NCBI GenBank assembly: GCA_050294475.1
Contig: JBNKOE010000013.1
Location: 186,001 to 250,000, forward strand
Direction: 5' to 3'
DNA length: 64,000 bases
Source of the DNA: Thalassobellus sp050294475
GTDB lineage: Bacteria > Bacteroidota > Bacteroidia > Flavobacteriales > Flavobacteriaceae
Shown here piece after piece: positions 61,051 to 64,000 of the stretch. Both the position numbers and the translations under genes were made by a program. Every line of letters starts with the position of its first letter. The stretch's first letter is position 1. The notes under the pieces were generated by a model that searched no databases, was not told the DNA's origin, and worked only from the letters and a program-made list of their open reading frames with translations.

Positions 61051-63150
61051 TTAATTATCAAAATACCAATTAAACAAATCGGTACGAATTCCAAAATTAA
61101 ACCAAACCGTATCATTTTTAAACGTCGTGGTAGTTGTAGCTTCCGGATTAAAATTTCTAACAATAATATCTGTAAATATTTTCAAATTAGATGCTGGATT
61201 TATAATATAACCCGCTTGTAAATTTCCATTAAATATATTGGTTCTAATACCTTGTCCAACTTCTACGCCTGTATCAAAAGGCCTGTCATTATAATCTCTA
61301 TAAATATCGCCTCCATAACTAAAATTATCAGTTCCATCATTAAAATCTAAACCACGAACACCAAAAATAAGTTTCACATCGGCATACCAACGTTTATAAT
61401 TATAACGCCCAATTAATATAGCTTCGCTAAAATTAGCGCCCCATAAATGCGCCATAGACTGGTTGTTATGTGCATAATTTAAAACAATAGTATTATGAGA
61501 ATAAGTAAAAGGACGTACACGATTATATTCAAACTGAAGCATTAAATTATCAACTTTAAAAGCATTAAAATATTTGACACCTATTTGATATCCGAATTTA
61601 TTTTTCCAACTTTTTTCTCCGCCTTTAATATCACTTAACGAAAATTCATCTAGAATAAACTGACTGTAAAAATTCACATTATCATTCCATTTATATTTTC
61701 CTGAAGCTCCCAAAATAGCATTACCTGCACCTTGCCCTGTTTCAAACTCAATGGCTCTATAAAATATAATAGGGTTTAAATAATTAACATCAAAACCTCT
61801 ATTATTAGAGTTTGTCCATAATACAGATTCAAACAAACCAATATTTAATCGTTTAGACACATTCCAACTTAAATAATGATTAGCTATATATTTTGTTAAA
61901 AATGCTTTATCATTTTCTACCTCAGGTCTTACATCTTTTAACCACATCCAAGTATTGGTGTATTTTATTTTCCAAAATTTTGTGTTCAATTTTAAAAACG
62001 GATGCGGACTTGCTACATCACTTAATAACAATGATCTATATCCATCACCTATAAAATTTTTACCATGACCAAATTGAACATTAATAAATTTTGCAGGTGC
62101 ATACGACAAATAAGCTTCCGCTACCGGATAATCATAAGAATCGGTTTTAAAGCGTTTTGCAATACCACGTCCTGGAATAATTGCTGGATCTGGACCAAAA
62201 GCTTTTAAACTTTCTGCATATTGGTTTACATATTGTGCAAAACGCCCTTGACTTTCAAAAACAGATGCATAAAAATTAAACTTTTTACCAAAACCTCCTT
62301 GCACTAAAAAACCTCTGGTGTTATTATAAGTTGTATTAAAATCGGCATCGGTATCTTTACCAACTTCTAAATCGAAAATAGGGTCGATACTAAACCAATA
62401 ATCTTTTCCTTGCAATTGTACTAAATGTTCATTCCAAAGTTTTCTTCCTACCCAAGTATCTGTTTCTTTTAACAACTTTTGCTTTTCTACTTTAAAATCG
62501 TAATATTTTGAAACTTCTTCATAAACAAATGGTTTTGAAGCTGTATGACTATTTGTTCCAATAAGATTCATTTGTCTATCAAATCTTGAATAATCACTAT
62601 GGGTAAACTGAATATTTAATTGACTGTTGTAAGCTTCATTCTCAAAAACTTTTAAATTATCATTCACTTTATCAAACTCAGCCTTTGCTTGCTGTTCTAA
62701 CTTCGAAATTTCATTTTCTTTTGATAAATCTTGAGTTACTACCGTTTGATTTACTAACGGAATTTTTATAGGAATAGAATACTGTTTATATGTCTTCCTA
62801 CCGCTATAAGTCGCTGGTTTTATTTTTGAAAATGTAGAAAAAACACGTTTTACTTCTGTTTTTAATTCATCGTACATGGCATCTACATAAATCACTCTAA
62901 ATTGCCCTGTTGTATCAACTTCAAAAAGCACAACAACTTCTCCTTTATAATTTTCCTTTAAAACCTTAGTAGGTACTTTAAAGTTTTCATAAATATGAGT
63001 AAATACATTATTATCAAAACAGTTTTGAAGAGAATCAATGTTTACACTTTCACAGTTTGAAAAAACTGGTGGTTTTTCGTTATAAGAATGACTTTGAGCA
63101 TAAATATTGTATTGAACTAAAAGTAAGAGTAGTACAATGTATTGCCTCAT
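61051..63150 (-). CDS. RemB-like gliding-motility outer-membrane protein
   Basis: The 699-residue protein has a signal peptide (QYIVLLLLLVQYNIYAQ), then a TonB-C-like domain (about 55-135: KGEVVVLFEVDTTGQFRVIY, VFSTFSKIKPATYSGR), a coiled linker, and a long outer-membrane-barrel region (about 230-699) with QFGHGKNFIGDGYRSLLLSD and LNPIIFYRAIEFETGQG. The length and motifs recall the F. johnsoniae RemB family, a mobile cell-surface protein in gliding; that name is given from memory. Its immediate upstream neighbour is TonB. A capsule-assembly (Wzi-like) barrel is the main alternative. Confidence 0.55.
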   Translation of the reverse strand: MRQYIVLLLLLVQYNIYAQSHSYNEKPPVFSNCESVNIDSLQNCFDNNVFTHIYENFKVPTKVLKENYKGEVVVLFEVDTTGQFRVIYVDAMYDELKTEVKRVFSTFSKIKPATYSGRKTYKQYSIPIKIPLVNQTVVTQDLSKENEISKLEQQAKAEFDKVNDNLKVFENEAYNSQLNIQFTHSDYSRFDRQMNLIGTNSHTASKPFVYEEVSKYYDFKVEKQKLLKETDTWVGRKLWNEHLVQLQGKDYWFSIDPIFDLEVGKDTDADFNTTYNNTRGFLVQGGFGKKFNFYASVFESQGRFAQYVNQYAESLKAFGPDPAIIPGRGIAKRFKTDSYDYPVAEAYLSYAPAKFINVQFGHGKNFIGDGYRSLLLSDVASPHPFLKLNTKFWKIKYTNTWMWLKDVRPEVENDKAFLTKYIANHYLSWNVSKRLNIGLFESVLWTNSNNRGFDVNYLNPIIFYRAIEFETGQGAGNAILGASGKYKWNDNVNFYSQFILDEFSLSDIKGGEKSWKNKFGYQIGVKYFNAFKVDNLMLQFEYNRVRPFTYSHNTIVLNYAHNNQSMAHLWGANFSEAILIGRYNYKRWYADVKLIFGVRGLDFNDGTDNFSYGGDIYRDYNDRPFDTGVEVGQGIRTNIFNGNLQAGYIINPASNLKIFTDIIVRNFNPEATTTTTFKNDTVWFNFGIRTDLFNWYFDN

Positions 63151-63206
63151 GAGTTAATTAAAAATTGATTAAAGCCGAAAGATAGTATTTTTTAAAATAC
63201 TGATAT

Positions 63207-63246
63207 AAAAAACCGCTATCATATTGAGATGATAACGGTTTTTTTA
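63207..63246. terminator. Terminator after tonB
   Basis: AACCGCTATCAT / ATGATAACGGTT (one mismatch, 6-nt loop) is flanked by A- and T-runs, so it can act on the - strand after tonB. Confidence 0.85.
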
Positions 63247-63265
63247 TATTTAAAATTGCAACCCT

Positions 63266-64000
63266 TTAATTCTGTACTTGAAAGACTATAGGTAAACTAT
63301 AAATAACTCCAACATTTTTATCTCGTTGTTTACCGGGTGTCATTTCTGGAATAAAATTAATAACTCGTTTTGCTTCTTCTTCTAATTCAGGATGTGTTCC
63401 ACGTACTTTTACATTGGTTACATGCCCTGTTTTATCTATTTTAAACTGAGTTCTTATTACTTGCTTTCCTGATAAACCCAAATCTTCGCCTATACCAATA
63501 TCAAACTTTCTTTGAACCAATTTTGTGATTTTTTCAGACATGCATTTACGCTTTGCATCATTGGTTTTTTTGTTTTCACAGCCTGGATAAATGGGTACGA
63601 ATTCTACTGCAGTAAAACCTACACTAGTATCAACTGGAGGTGCTTCAATATTATCTAATGCACTTAAATCAAATGTTTCTTCCGATGTTGTATTTTGTTC
63701 TTGAGTTATTAATTCTACAAATTCTGGCATTTCAAAATTATTATCAACCGTTTTTATTTTATCTGTCAATAAAACCTTTTTATTAACTTCAGGCTTTGCC
63801 TCTGCTATTGGTTCTTTGTAAATTTTAAATTTCTCAACGGGTGCATCGGTAATATCTAGAGGATCTTGGGTAACAACAGAAACCTTAGGAATAGTAGTTT
63901 CAAACTTCATTTCAAGCAAACCATAGGCTGCCAGTAAACACACAATTAACCCTACTTGAAAGTAAAGGGTGGAGTTTTTTTGTAAATTTGCATCATACTT
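63266..64000 (-). CDS. Energy transducer TonB (5' end outside the window)
   Basis: The reading frame is open to the window edge. The edge codons read KYDANLQKNSTLYFQVGLIV, continuing CLLAAYGLLEMKFET, which is the N-terminal membrane anchor of TonB, so a GTG at 63943 is not the true start. A Pro/Glu/Lys-rich periplasmic linker follows, then the TonB C-terminal domain (VEFVPIYPGCENKKTNDAKR, IDKTGHVTNVKVRGTHPELE, PEMTPGKQRDKNVGVIYSLP). It transmits proton-motive energy to outer-membrane receptors. The ExbB/ExbD genes are not in the window. The missing start lies beyond position 64000 on the - strand. Confidence 0.92.
   Translation of the reverse strand, partial: KYDANLQKNSTLYFQVGLIVCLLAAYGLLEMKFETTIPKVSVVTQDPLDITDAPVEKFKIYKEPIAEAKPEVNKKVLLTDKIKTVDNNFEMPEFVELITQEQNTTSEETFDLSALDNIEAPPVDTSVGFTAVEFVPIYPGCENKKTNDAKRKCMSEKITKLVQRKFDIGIGEDLGLSGKQVIRTQFKIDKTGHVTNVKVRGTHPELEEEAKRVINFIPEMTPGKQRDKNVGVIYSLPIVFQVQN

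Noticed and set aside
1..64000. CRISPR array, rRNA operon, insertion sequence or replication origin
   Set aside because: None was seen: no regularly spaced repeats, no rRNA-like sequence, no transposase, no dnaA-box cluster.

Overview
The window comes from the chromosome of a marine-type member of the Flavobacteriaceae (Bacteroidota). The evidence is the AT-rich sequence, the Bacteroidota promoter pattern (TTTG, about 19 bp, TAnnTTTG) before many genes, almost no Shine-Dalgarno sequences, type IX secretion/gliding genes (PorG, PorP/SprF, a RemB-like protein), the uppS-bamA-ompH-ompH-murI cluster, a fused FolK/deoxynucleoside kinase and a flavobacterial cytochrome oxidase cluster. No rRNA, CRISPR array, prophage or transposase was seen.

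Region by region. 1-11.2 kb: a + strand carbohydrate-degradation locus (a beta-propeller lipoprotein, GH43, BNR-4/PL25-like protein, GH16, GH105, double GH43, DUF2264/GH154-like, GH2). The set points to an uronic-acid-rich polysaccharide (ulvan-like or arabinogalactan-like). SusC/SusD transporters and sulfatases are not in the window, so the locus probably continues to the left. 11.2-16.1 kb: two tRNAs, mutS, a DUF1573 protein, a SpoU methylase and a SAM methyltransferase. 16.2-18.4 kb: a compact restriction-modification pair (m5C methyltransferase plus BsuBI/PstI-family endonuclease) bounded by mirrored inverted-repeat/hairpin modules that look like the ends of a mobile cassette. 18.4-31.8 kb: housekeeping genes (folK-dNK, queuosine precursor transporter, AsmA-like protein, rpsU, DUF2797, GH3-like adenylase, clpX, clpP, tig, a holin-IV-like membrane protein, an esterase, pdxJ), plus a candidate small RNA between the GH3-like gene and clpX. 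31.8-40.8 kb: envelope biogenesis (CBS protein, nadK, porG, uppS, bamA, two ompH/skp, murI) and a gamma-carbonic-anhydrase-like protein. 40.8-45.2 kb: a LytTR response regulator and LytS-type kinase, facing a vWA lipoprotein gene, with 21-bp-phased direct repeats between them. 45.2-49.5 kb: porP/sprF, an Nfu scaffold with a duplicated N-domain, a deletion remnant of a YyaL/DUF255 gene, DUF1304, mscS and tsaB. 49.6-55.3 kb: a tolC-hlyD-macB-macB-ATPase efflux operon. 55.4-60.8 kb: cytochrome c oxidase biogenesis (heme O synthase, two subunit III proteins, subunit IV, SCO, a cysteine-less SCO-like protein, DUF420). 61.0-64.0 kb: a RemB-like outer-membrane protein and a TonB cut by the window edge.

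Most of the window is conserved core genome. The unusual material is the restriction-modification cassette and its flanks, the GCGTTA-bounded intergenic repeats, the LytTR-type direct repeats, the YyaL remnant and the candidate small RNA. Family assignments rest on motifs read by eye; no database search was run.
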